Source: Candidatus Glassiibacteriota bacterium (GTDB lineage Bacteria > Gemmatimonadota > Glassbacteria > GWA2-58-10). Taken from it: DNA of 10,050 nt. The notes below the pieces were generated by a model. It had not been told where the DNA came from. It saw nothing but the letters and a program-made list of their open reading frames with translations, and ran no database searches. The stretch covers positions 1 through 10,050 of the forward strand of contig JAUVUV010000047.1 in assembly GCA_030604975.1 (NCBI GenBank), given 5' to 3'. Below, piece after piece: positions 1-6,459 of this stretch. Both the position numbers and the translations under genes were made by a program. Position 1 is the first letter of the stretch. Each line of letters starts with the position of its first letter.

Positions 1-53
1 CGCTCTAAAAGTGTGTTGATAAATCGATAAGTAGGTCTTTAACCCTGGACGCC

Positions 54-79
54 GTAGGGGCACGGCGCCGTGCCCCTAC
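54..79. repeat. 26-bp perfect palindrome, probable dispersed repeat
   Basis: Two 13-base arms, GTAGGGGCACGGC and its exact reverse complement, abut with no spacer. Such GTAGGGGC...GCCCCTAC palindromes are, from general knowledge, common as dispersed intergenic elements in many bacterial genomes, so a mobile or REP-like origin is more likely than a local role. A terminator is less likely because no T-run follows on either strand. It lies about 100 bases upstream of the methyltransferase gene. Whether it is repeated elsewhere in this genome cannot be seen here. Confidence 0.75.
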
Positions 80-181
80 ACAAGCTATCGTTTCTTAAAC
101 AGTTTCAATTCAACCCGGACATCGTTTCGTTTTTCTATAAAAAAAATTGATGGGATTTCAACACACAATCTAAACTGGTTA

Positions 182-1084
182 TTGAATCAAGCCATGAAAG
201 AAAAACTTGCCGAGAAACTGAAAAGAAAAGGCATCCTTCTTCTCGACTGTGGGATGGGAACCAACATGCAAAAAGCCGGTCTGAAAAACGGGGAGGAATG
301 CGGAGAACTCTGGAACGCGGACAGCAACAGGGATAAAGTGCTTCAGCTGCACAGGTCCTGTGTCGAGGCGGGCAGTGACATTATAATTACCAACACGTTC
401 GGGGCGAATCCGATCAAGCTCACCCATTACAGGGCAAGCGACAGGGTGGAGGAACTGAACCGGGAAGGAGCGAGGCTTGCCTGCCGGGCTGCAGGAGATG
501 AGGTTCTGGTTGCCGGGGATATCGGACCGACCGGGGATATTCTCGAGGACTGGGGCGGAACGCGCAGCAGAGACGAGATCCGAAGGGGATACGAGCGCCA
601 GGTAACGGGTCTTCTTGAAGGAGGAGTGAATCTTATAATCTTAGAAACATTCATGGACGTGGAGGAACTTTTACTTGCATTCGAGGCAGCCAGGAAGCTT
701 TCTGAGCTGCCGGTCATCGCATCGATGACATTCGAGGCAGGTCCAAACGGGATGCGCACCATGTGGGGCATGACTCCAGAGCAGGTGGCTCAAAGGCTCG
801 AGGAGGCAGGAGCGGATGCCGTGGGAGCCAACTGCGGGATGGGTACCCGGGACATGCTCCAGGTGGCAGGTGAAATGGTTAAGGGCACATCTCTGCCAGT
901 AGCGGTCCAGCCCAACGCAGGAGTTCCCGAGTTATGCGGGGGGGAAACTTTTTTTCCGGAAACTGCCGAGCAGATGGCGGAAGTGGCTGGGGAATTCAAG
1001 ACGGCCGGGGTGAAAATCCTGGGCGGCTGCTGTGGAACCACGCCAGAGTATATCGCCTCAGTAAAGAGCAGGCTGGGGCTTTAA
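182..1084 (+). CDS. Homocysteine S-methyltransferase, stand-alone MetH/BHMT-type barrel
   Basis: Predicted cytoplasmic zinc enzyme that transfers a methyl group to homocysteine to give methionine. Its about 300 residues match one homocysteine-binding TIM barrel. Visible motifs (numbered from the TTG start) are the D-C-G-M-G-T loop at 22-27, TNTFGAN at 70-76, GDIGPTG at 112-118, E155-T156, QPNAG at 243-247, and the zinc ligands C218 (in GANCG) and C283/C284 (in GGCCGTTP). The barrel is complete. The folate, B12 and reactivation domains of full MetH are absent and do not follow downstream, so the methyl donor is unknown: a separate corrinoid protein (split MetH), betaine or S-methylmethionine are all possible. 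The start is uncertain: TTG at 182 or ATG at 194, neither with a clear Shine-Dalgarno sequence. An A-rich stretch with TATAAA at 136-141 could be a -10 box, but no convincing -35 precedes it. It is probably monocistronic. Confidence 0.88.
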   Translation: MNQAMKEKLAEKLKRKGILLLDCGMGTNMQKAGLKNGEECGELWNADSNRDKVLQLHRSCVEAGSDIIITNTFGANPIKLTHYRASDRVEELNREGARLACRAAGDEVLVAGDIGPTGDILEDWGGTRSRDEIRRGYERQVTGLLEGGVNLIILETFMDVEELLLAFEAARKLSELPVIASMTFEAGPNGMRTMWGMTPEQVAQRLEEAGADAVGANCGMGTRDMLQVAGEMVKGTSLPVAVQPNAGVPELCGGETFFPETAEQMAEVAGEFKTAGVKILGGCCGTTPEYIASVKSRLGL

Positions 1085-1085
1085 T

Positions 1086-1099
1086 TCCCCTGGAGGGGA
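1086..1099 (+). terminator. Weak terminator-like hairpin after methyltransferase gene
   Basis: TCCCC and GGGGA form a 5-bp stem around a TGGA tetraloop, starting one base after the stop codon, followed by the AT-rich TAATTTAT. The stem is short and there is no real U-tract, so intrinsic termination would be weak. The position just after the stop is the main support. Confidence 0.25.
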
Positions 1100-1160
1100 T
1101 AATTTATACCGGTGCAAGGCAAGGTTATGCGCCGATTAAGGTTCTCCCGGATAAATTATC
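1098..1160. repeat. Inverted repeat, 14-bp arms with one bulged base
   Basis: The left arm GATAATTTATACCGG (1098-1112) pairs with the right arm CCGGATAAATTATC (1147-1160) apart from one extra A in the left arm. The spacer is 34 bases. In RNA this gives a long stem-loop shortly after the methyltransferase stop. It could be a 3'-UTR stabilising structure or a remnant of a small mobile element. It shares bases with the preceding GC hairpin, so the two would be mutually exclusive. Confidence 0.5.
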
Positions 1161-1375
1161 GACGATGCGGCTGTTGAATCTTCCTGTTCAGCAGCTCGAG
1201 ACGTTCTGAATCATACATTCAACTCGCCCGTCGTTACCAGGACCGCCCGGCCTGTCCGAAATCCAAGCCAGACCCAGAAGCGCAGTTGGAATCCTGCGCT
1301 CATGCTCCGTAAGCCCCAGCCCATTTCCCCTGTATTGTCTTTAGATTTTCACCTTTAACGATTTATTAGCAGGTC

Positions 1376-3163
1376 ATGCCAGATAATTCTGAAAACGGCT
1401 TCTGGAAATCACTCAAACCGCTGGTTAAATACCTGGCGCTGCACCGCCGGATGTTCGCAGTGGGGCTGGGCTGCGCTTTTCTGACCAACTCGATAGGAAT
1501 GCTGGTGCCCCTGATTATCAAATACAGCATCGAGGCAGTTGAAAGGGGCGCCGGGGCTCGGATAGTAACTTTAAGCATTCTCGGGCTGGTAGGCCTGAAG
1601 CTCTTAGTCGGCCTGTTCCGTTTTCTCATGCGCAAGATACTGATCGGGATCAGCCGGAAAATCGAGTACAGGATCCGGGCAGACCTGTTCGAGCATCTCG
1701 AGACCCTGCCGCTTTCCTTTTACCAGCACACACGTATCGGCGATATTCTCAGCCGCTCTACGAACGATCTCAACGAGGTGCGCATGCTCCTTGGGCCGGC
1801 GATCATGTACTCTTTCCAGACCGTGGTGACCGTGCTTTTCGCAGTGCCGGTAATGATATATCTCGATTTAAAACTGGCACTGCTTGCTTTTCTGCCGCTG
1901 GCACTGGTCAGCGTCAGTTACAAGAAGATCGGCAAGATAATCCACGACCGGTCATTGGATGTGCAGAGACGGCTGAGCGATATCACAGCCAAGGTGCAGG
2001 AAAATCTGTCCGGGATCCGGGTTATCAAGTCGTTCACACGCGAGGAAAGCGAAATCGAGCAGTTCGACCGGATGAACCGGGACTACTTCGAGCGAAACAT
2101 GCGCCTGGTTACGATTTCAGGTGTTCTCTATCCATTCATGGCGTTCCTGAGCGGGCTTTCGGCGCTGATCATCCTGGCCTACGGCGGAATCCTGGTGATG
2201 CGGAATTCGATCACCCTGGGTGATCTTACCGCGTTTTTCATCTACTTTGGAATGATGTACTGGCCGATGATTGCGGTGGGTTTCGTACTCAATGTGATCC
2301 AGCGCGGGCGGGCCTCTCTGGGACGGATCATGGAACTTTTCAGGGTAAAAAGCGATATAACTGACCCTGTCCAGCCCTCGCCCGCTCTTGCGAGTAAAAC
2401 TGCTGCTGAGGGCAGTATTTCATTTCGCGACCTTTCTTTTGCTTATCCTGGCAGTGACGAGCCGGTTCTGCGCAATATCAGTATCAAAATCCAGGCGGGC
2501 AGTACACTTGCGGTTGTGGGGCCTGTGGGCTGCGGCAAGAGTACGCTCCTGAACCTGGTCGCCAGGCTTTTCAACCCCTGGCCCGGCAGTCTGCTGGTTG
2601 ACGGGGTGGATGTCCTCGAATGGCCGGTCGCACGGCTTCGGGGCGCAATCGCCATGGTGCCCCAGGATACGTTCCTGTTTTCCGAAAGTATCCGGGATAA
2701 CATTCTCTACGGCCTTGAAAGGGACGTGGAAGAGGAGGAAATCGCCAGGGTGGTAAAAATGGCCGGCCTGCATAATGATGTCAACGGTTTCCCGGACAAG
2801 CTCGATACACTGCTCGGTGAGCGGGGAATCAACCTTTCCGGGGGGCAGAAACAGCGCACAACGATCAGCCGGGCCCTGATTATCGATGCGCCGATCCTCC
2901 TGCTCGATGACTGCTTCTCGAACGTGGATGCCCAAACCGAGGAAGCGATTCTGAAGAATCTGAGAGCCTATTCAGCCGAAAGAACGACAATCATTGTCAG
3001 CCACAGAATCAGCACCATCAAGGCTGCAGACCAGATCGTGGTTCTCCAGGGCGGCCGGATCACCCAGCGCGGCACGCATAACGAACTGCTCAAAGAGCCG
3101 GGATACTATTCTTCACTGTACGAGAAACAACTCCTGCAGGAAAAGATAGAGAGGTATTCTTGA
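1376..3163 (+). CDS. ABC exporter half-transporter, subunit with degenerate Walker B
   Basis: Type I ABC exporter half-transporter, 595 residues, the usual length: a six-helix membrane domain (about 20-305) followed by a nucleotide-binding domain (about 345-580). Visible motifs are Walker A GPVGCGKST (382-390), Q-loop Q430, a consensus signature LSGGQ (487-491), Walker B LLLDD (508-512) and the H-loop histidine H543. The residue after the Walker B Asp, normally the catalytic Glu, is Asp (D512), so the ATP site built on this subunit is predicted to be poorly hydrolytic. Asp at this position is typical of one partner in heterodimeric exporters such as TM287/288 or BmrCD. An in-frame TAG at 1367-1369 makes the ATG at 1376 the natural start, although only a weak AGG lies two bases before it. 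Its stop overlaps the next gene, which encodes the partner. Substrate unknown: drugs, lipids or peptides are all possible. Confidence 0.93.
   Translation: MPDNSENGFWKSLKPLVKYLALHRRMFAVGLGCAFLTNSIGMLVPLIIKYSIEAVERGAGARIVTLSILGLVGLKLLVGLFRFLMRKILIGISRKIEYRIRADLFEHLETLPLSFYQHTRIGDILSRSTNDLNEVRMLLGPAIMYSFQTVVTVLFAVPVMIYLDLKLALLAFLPLALVSVSYKKIGKIIHDRSLDVQRRLSDITAKVQENLSGIRVIKSFTREESEIEQFDRMNRDYFERNMRLVTISGVLYPFMAFLSGLSALIILAYGGILVMRNSITLGDLTAFFIYFGMMYWPMIAVGFVLNVIQRGRASLGRIMELFRVKSDITDPVQPSPALASKTAAEGSISFRDLSFAYPGSDEPVLRNISIKIQAGSTLAVVGPVGCGKSTLLNLVARLFNPWPGSLLVDGVDVLEWPVARLRGAIAMVPQDTFLFSESIRDNILYGLERDVEEEEIARVVKMAGLHNDVNGFPDKLDTLLGERGINLSGGQKQRTTISRALIIDAPILLLDDCFSNVDAQTEEAILKNLRAYSAERTTIIVSHRISTIKAADQIVVLQGGRITQRGTHNELLKEPGYYSSLYEKQLLQEKIERYS
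3148..3154 (+). promoter_or_regulatory. Shine-Dalgarno sequence deciding the TTG start at 3160
   Basis: AGAGAGG lies five bases before TTG 3160, inside the 3' end of the upstream gene. This favours TTG over the later in-frame ATGs at 3178 and 3181. The arrangement TTGA, where the start overlaps the upstream TGA stop, suggests translational coupling of the two ABC subunits. Confidence 0.65.
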
Positions 3164-4959
3164 AAAACAGAAGTTTCATGATGGAGGATGAGGTTACCGG
3201 GAAGGCGTACGACGCCCGGCTGGCGCGCCGCCTTTTCCAGTACATGCGACCATATCTGATATTCGTGTTTCTTGGTACGCTGTGCCTGCTGGCCAGCTCT
3301 GCCTGCCAGTTAGCCGGACCCTATCTGGTCATGGTAGGTATCGACAAGTACATTCTCCCAGGCAAGCTCGAGGGTTTTCTCACGCTGATCATTATCTATC
3401 TGCTGGTGATCACGGGCGATTTTATTTTCCGCTTCGCACAGATATATGTTACGAACTATCTGGGCCAGAAAACGATGTACGATCTGCGCATGGACCTGTT
3501 CAGTCACCTTCAGAAACTTTCGCTCAGGTTTTTCGACCGGAACCCGGTGGGGAGGCTGGTCACCCGGGCCACCAGCGATGTGGAGGTGCTCAATCAGTTA
3601 TTTTCCACTGGTCTCGTAACTATTATCGGCGACCTGGCGATGATCGCAGGAATCACGATCGCCATGCTCTTGCTGAACATGAAACTCGCCTTGCTCATTT
3701 TCTCCATACTGCCTGTGCTGCTGGTCATTACCTTTTATTTCCGAAAGAAAATGAGGGAGGCTTTCCGGCTCGTGCGCACCAGACTCGCCCGTATCAACGC
3801 CTTCCTTCAGGAGGCACTTTCCGGGATGAGTATCATCCAGCTTTTCAACCGCCAGGAGCGCACGCGGAAAAGATTCGACACTCTCAACCTCGACCACATG
3901 GACGCCTACCTTCAGACAATCTTCTACTACGCGCTCTTCTTCCCGCTGATCGAACTGATCGGCACGTTTGCCCTGGCAATAATCCTCTGGTACGGAGGCT
4001 TGAGCGTGATGGAAGGCACACTGACTTTCGGTGTACTGGTGGCATTTATCCAGTATGTGGAGAAATTTTTCAAGCCGATCAGCGACCTGAGCGAAAAGTA
4101 TAATGTTTTCCAGGCAGCGGCAGCCTCCTCAGAACGCATTTTCGAGCTGCTCGATACGAAAGATATTATCCCCGACACCCCGGCACCCACCTGGCGCGAC
4201 CGTATAGACGGACGAGTGAGCTTTAGGGACGTGCAATTTGCTTACAACCAGGACGAACCTGTACTTCGGGGGATAGATTTCGAGGTGGAGCCGGGCGAGA
4301 AAATTGCGATTGTGGGCTCCACCGGGGCGGGCAAAACAACCATTATCAACCTTCTGGCCCGATTCTACGATCCCCAGGAGGGAGAGATCCTGATCGACGG
4401 GATGAATATCCGGAATTTCGACAAAAAGTGGCTCAGGCAGAATATCGGAATAGCGCTTCAGGATGTGTTTATCTTTTCCGGTACTGTAAAAAGTAATATT
4501 GCCCTGGGTGAGGATAACCCGGAAATGGAGAAAATAACTGAGACAGCGGAGGCAATCGAAGCGGATGAGTTTATCGAGAAGCTGCCCGGCGGGTACGATC
4601 ACGAATTGACCGAAAGGGGTTCTACCCTCAGCACCGGCCAGAGACAGCTGCTGTCATTCGCCCGCGTGATGTACAAGAATCCGAGAATCCTGGTGCTGGA
4701 CGAGGCGACCAGCAGCGTGGATAGCCATACCGAATACCTGATCCAGAAGGCTCTGGAGCGGCTGATCGCAGGCCGTACGAGCCTGATAATCGCTCACCGC
4801 CTTTCCACAATCCGCCATGTGGACCGGATTATCGTGATGCACCACGGGCGGATCGCAGAAACCGGTTCACACGAGGAACTTCTTCAGCATAAAGGGATTT
4901 ACTACAACCTCTACCAGTTGCAGTACAAGGATCAGGAAGTCGCTTCCCCGGGGACTTAA
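3160..4959 (+). CDS. ABC exporter half-transporter, catalytic partner subunit
   Basis: Second half of the exporter, 599 residues: membrane domain (about 30-315) plus nucleotide-binding domain (about 350-590). Visible motifs are Walker A GSTGAGKTT (386-394), Q-loop Q434, Walker B LVLDE (511-515) with the catalytic E515, D-loop SSVD (518-521) and H-loop H546. The signature is LSTGQ (490-494), with Thr in place of the first Gly of LSGGQ. Because each ATP site combines the Walker motifs of one subunit with the signature of the other, this Walker set plus the upstream subunit's LSGGQ makes the consensus site. The upstream subunit's D512 plus this LSTGQ makes the degenerate one. The gene begins with TTG overlapping the previous stop by four bases. 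It ends 20 bases from the convergent TPR gene, and no convincing terminator is visible in that gap. Confidence 0.93.
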   Translation: MKNRSFMMEDEVTGKAYDARLARRLFQYMRPYLIFVFLGTLCLLASSACQLAGPYLVMVGIDKYILPGKLEGFLTLIIIYLLVITGDFIFRFAQIYVTNYLGQKTMYDLRMDLFSHLQKLSLRFFDRNPVGRLVTRATSDVEVLNQLFSTGLVTIIGDLAMIAGITIAMLLLNMKLALLIFSILPVLLVITFYFRKKMREAFRLVRTRLARINAFLQEALSGMSIIQLFNRQERTRKRFDTLNLDHMDAYLQTIFYYALFFPLIELIGTFALAIILWYGGLSVMEGTLTFGVLVAFIQYVEKFFKPISDLSEKYNVFQAAAASSERIFELLDTKDIIPDTPAPTWRDRIDGRVSFRDVQFAYNQDEPVLRGIDFEVEPGEKIAIVGSTGAGKTTIINLLARFYDPQEGEILIDGMNIRNFDKKWLRQNIGIALQDVFIFSGTVKSNIALGEDNPEMEKITETAEAIEADEFIEKLPGGYDHELTERGSTLSTGQRQLLSFARVMYKNPRILVLDEATSSVDSHTEYLIQKALERLIAGRTSLIIAHRLSTIRHVDRIIVMHHGRIAETGSHEELLQHKGIYYNLYQLQYKDQEVASPGT

Positions 4960-4979
4960 AGCTTACGCAGGCGGATAGG

Positions 4980-6152
4980 TTACTGCTCCCTTTCCTCTTC
5001 CATGATCTTTTTTACCACCTCGAGTTCTTTTTTTGCAGCATCGTGAAGGTTTGCGTAATCTTTTCCCTCCAGGGCATATTTCAGGGCACGCTCCGCCCTT
5101 CTCGGTTGCCTGCGATGCCGATAAATCCGTGCAGCGTAAAAATAGGCCCACGGTACGACCCATTCCGGGTTGATCGGGTTGGAGATCAAAATCCCCCTCA
5201 CCCCATCGAAAGCTTCATCCATTTTCCCCAGGTTCACCCTGCATTCTACCGCGCGCAGGCGGCTGATTTCGAAAACAACCTCATCATAGCCTGGCAGGCG
5301 GCTTGCAACTTTGGCGACAATGCTGCGGTAAACTGCCTCGGCCAGCACCCAGCGTCCCATTTGACGGTAGCACTCTCCCAGCTCGATCTGGATCACTGAG
5401 TTGTCAGGGAACAGGTTATGCAGACGTTCGGCGGTTTGGAGCGCCTTTTCTAAAGTCCCGGGGCCTTTTTTATAGACATCCAGGAGAACGAAACTTGCCC
5501 AGAGACTGCTGTCATCGCCTTCGGTAGATATTTTCTCCAGCATCTGGATTCCCCTCTGGCGCTGGCCGCGAGGGAGCAATAATGCGACCTGGGCCACCCT
5601 CTGCCAGAGCGGACTCCCACCCCAGGTTGCGTCGAATATCGCCAGCGGAAGGGCCGCATCGATTTCATCCGGGTATCGCTCGAAAAGCTCCTCGGCAACG
5701 CCCTTGGCTCCGCGGGTTGACCAGCGGGCAGAGAAGTCATATCCCCGGATTGCTTTGAACTTGGCAACGAGCACCTGGGCAAGGGCCTTGAAATAAAGCG
5801 CACGGCCATACTCCGGTGAATCCGAGTCAATCCTCCTGGCAATATCGATACAGGCTTCCAGCGATTCCTGGAGAGGGCTGTCGTACCTCCGGTTACTCGG
5901 ATTGCGAGCGATAAACCAGCCGTAACAGTTGGCTCTAATAAGATAAGCGCCGTAATTGTCGGATTCACTGGTCAGAAGAGACCCGACCCGCTCAAAACTT
6001 TCGGTGGACCTTCCTGAATAATTCAGCCAGACAAGTTCACTGATCGTACTGCTGAGGAAGGTATCTCCATGTGCTGGATGAGAAAATGCAAGAAAAAGAA
6101 GGGAAAAGACCGTGGAGGAGAAAACTCTGGTAAAAGGGGAGCGACAGTGCAT
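4980..6152 (-). CDS. Sec-exported TPR-type alpha-helical repeat protein
   Basis: 390 residues. The N-terminus is a classical Sec signal peptide: basic start (R4, R9), hydrophobic core about 11-23, and a likely cleavage after A-H-G at 29. There is no lipobox, so the product is periplasmic or outer-surface. The rest looks all-helical, with TPR-like pairs, clearest at about 233-245 and 252-282 (sequence around ELGECYRQMGRWVLAEAVYR) and again at about 335-362. The middle, about 160-205 (DAALPLAIFDATWGG then LLPRGQRQRGIQMLEK), resembles exported TPR proteins seen in many Gram-negative genomes, but I cannot name the family. The C-terminus is highly charged (KKIMEEEREQ). The ATG has GAGG only two bases upstream and a better AAGGA about 14 bases before it, so the ribosome site is poor. 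It lies 307 bp downstream of the SUMF1-like gene and may be a separate unit. Likely a scaffold, not an enzyme. Confidence 0.82.
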   Translation of the reverse strand: MHCRSPFTRVFSSTVFSLLFLAFSHPAHGDTFLSSTISELVWLNYSGRSTESFERVGSLLTSESDNYGAYLIRANCYGWFIARNPSNRRYDSPLQESLEACIDIARRIDSDSPEYGRALYFKALAQVLVAKFKAIRGYDFSARWSTRGAKGVAEELFERYPDEIDAALPLAIFDATWGGSPLWQRVAQVALLLPRGQRQRGIQMLEKISTEGDDSSLWASFVLLDVYKKGPGTLEKALQTAERLHNLFPDNSVIQIELGECYRQMGRWVLAEAVYRSIVAKVASRLPGYDEVVFEISRLRAVECRVNLGKMDEAFDGVRGILISNPINPEWVVPWAYFYAARIYRHRRQPRRAERALKYALEGKDYANLHDAAKKELEVVKKIMEEEREQ

Positions 6153-6251
6153 AGCCTCGGCAAATATCCTTGAATCATTGTGGAAAAACTAAAACCCGGC
6201 CACCGTAACCAGTAATTCAACCCTGAGGTCGAATCCGCTTGAAAAATGAGC

Positions 6252-6268
6252 CTGGAAATATTTTCCAG
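6252..6268 (-). terminator. Candidate hairpin terminator of the minus-strand operon
   Basis: CTGGAAA and TTTCCAG form a perfect 7-bp stem with a three-base loop. Read on the minus strand it is followed, after six bases (GCTCAT included in part), by a short T-rich stretch (ATTTTTC). The stem is AT-rich and the T-run is offset, so it is only a candidate. As a 17-bp dyad it could equally be an operator for the TPR gene, whose start lies about 100 bases away. Confidence 0.3.
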
Positions 6269-6310
6269 CCTTTATAACTTTCTCATTCGGAACTGGAAAG
6301 AAATCTATCG

Positions 6311-6418
6311 GAAGATATTTGATTTATTCAACTTAAATCAAAATAATTAAAAGCCGGTAAAAAACAACTGAGATCAGTCTAACGACCTGTATTTCGATTT
6401 GGTTGAATAAAATATCTT
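6311..6418. repeat. Nested AT-rich inverted repeats
   Basis: Two structures overlap. First, TTTGATTTA (6318-6326) and TAAATCAAA (6334-6342) are a perfect 9-bp inverted repeat around a 7-base loop. Second, AAGATATTT-gat-TTATTCAAC (6312-6332) is the reverse complement of GTTGAATAAAATATCTT (6402-6418) apart from a short insertion, with about 70 bases between the arms. The arms share bases at 6318-6332, so the two folds exclude each other. The region follows the stop of the SUMF1-like gene on the minus strand. Confidence 0.5.
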
Positions 6419-6459
6419 TGTGAGGTGCCAAGCGTTTTCGATATTGATTTGAGCCAAAG

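Larger units (their letters stand above)
1085..1375. other. Intergenic gap with weak hairpins, no gene recognised
   Basis: This gap lies between the methyltransferase stop and the first ABC gene. A short GC hairpin sits directly after the stop (1086-1099). A larger inverted repeat lies at 1098-1160. A 7-bp perfect stem, AGCGCAG (1279-1285) with CTGCGCT (1294-1300), has an 8-base loop and no T-run after it. I see no tRNA cloverleaf, no known riboswitch core and no remnant of missing MetH domains. The promoter of the ABC operon should lie here, but I cannot point to a convincing -35/-10 pair. Confidence 0.5.
6153..6459. other. AT-rich intergenic region with several inverted repeats
   Basis: This 307-bp gap between two minus-strand genes is clearly more AT-rich than its surroundings, especially 6285-6420, and no convincing gene is seen on either strand. 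It holds a 7-bp palindromic hairpin (6252-6268) and a nested set of inverted repeats (6311-6418). The gap is long enough to contain the end of the upstream operon and a promoter for the TPR gene, but no clear sigma70 pair stands out. Confidence 0.55.

Noticed and set aside
1279..1300. 7-bp stem-loop as terminator or riboswitch
   Set aside because: No U-tract follows, it is far from the preceding stop, and no conserved riboswitch core is visible around it.
1200..1300. Possible tRNA suggested by a GTCCGAAATCC stretch
   Set aside because: It does not match a T-loop (GTTCRAnYC), and no acceptor or anticodon stems pair around it.
3282..4103. Plus-strand open frame of 273 codons within the second ABC gene
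   Set aside because: It is another frame of the same strand inside a gene with intact ABC motifs; the translation is Arg/His/Pro-rich and has no recognisable domain.
4960..4979. Bidirectional terminator between the convergent ABC and TPR genes
   Set aside because: The gap holds only a HindIII-like AAGCTT palindrome with no stem plus T-run; termination must occur elsewhere or by another mechanism.
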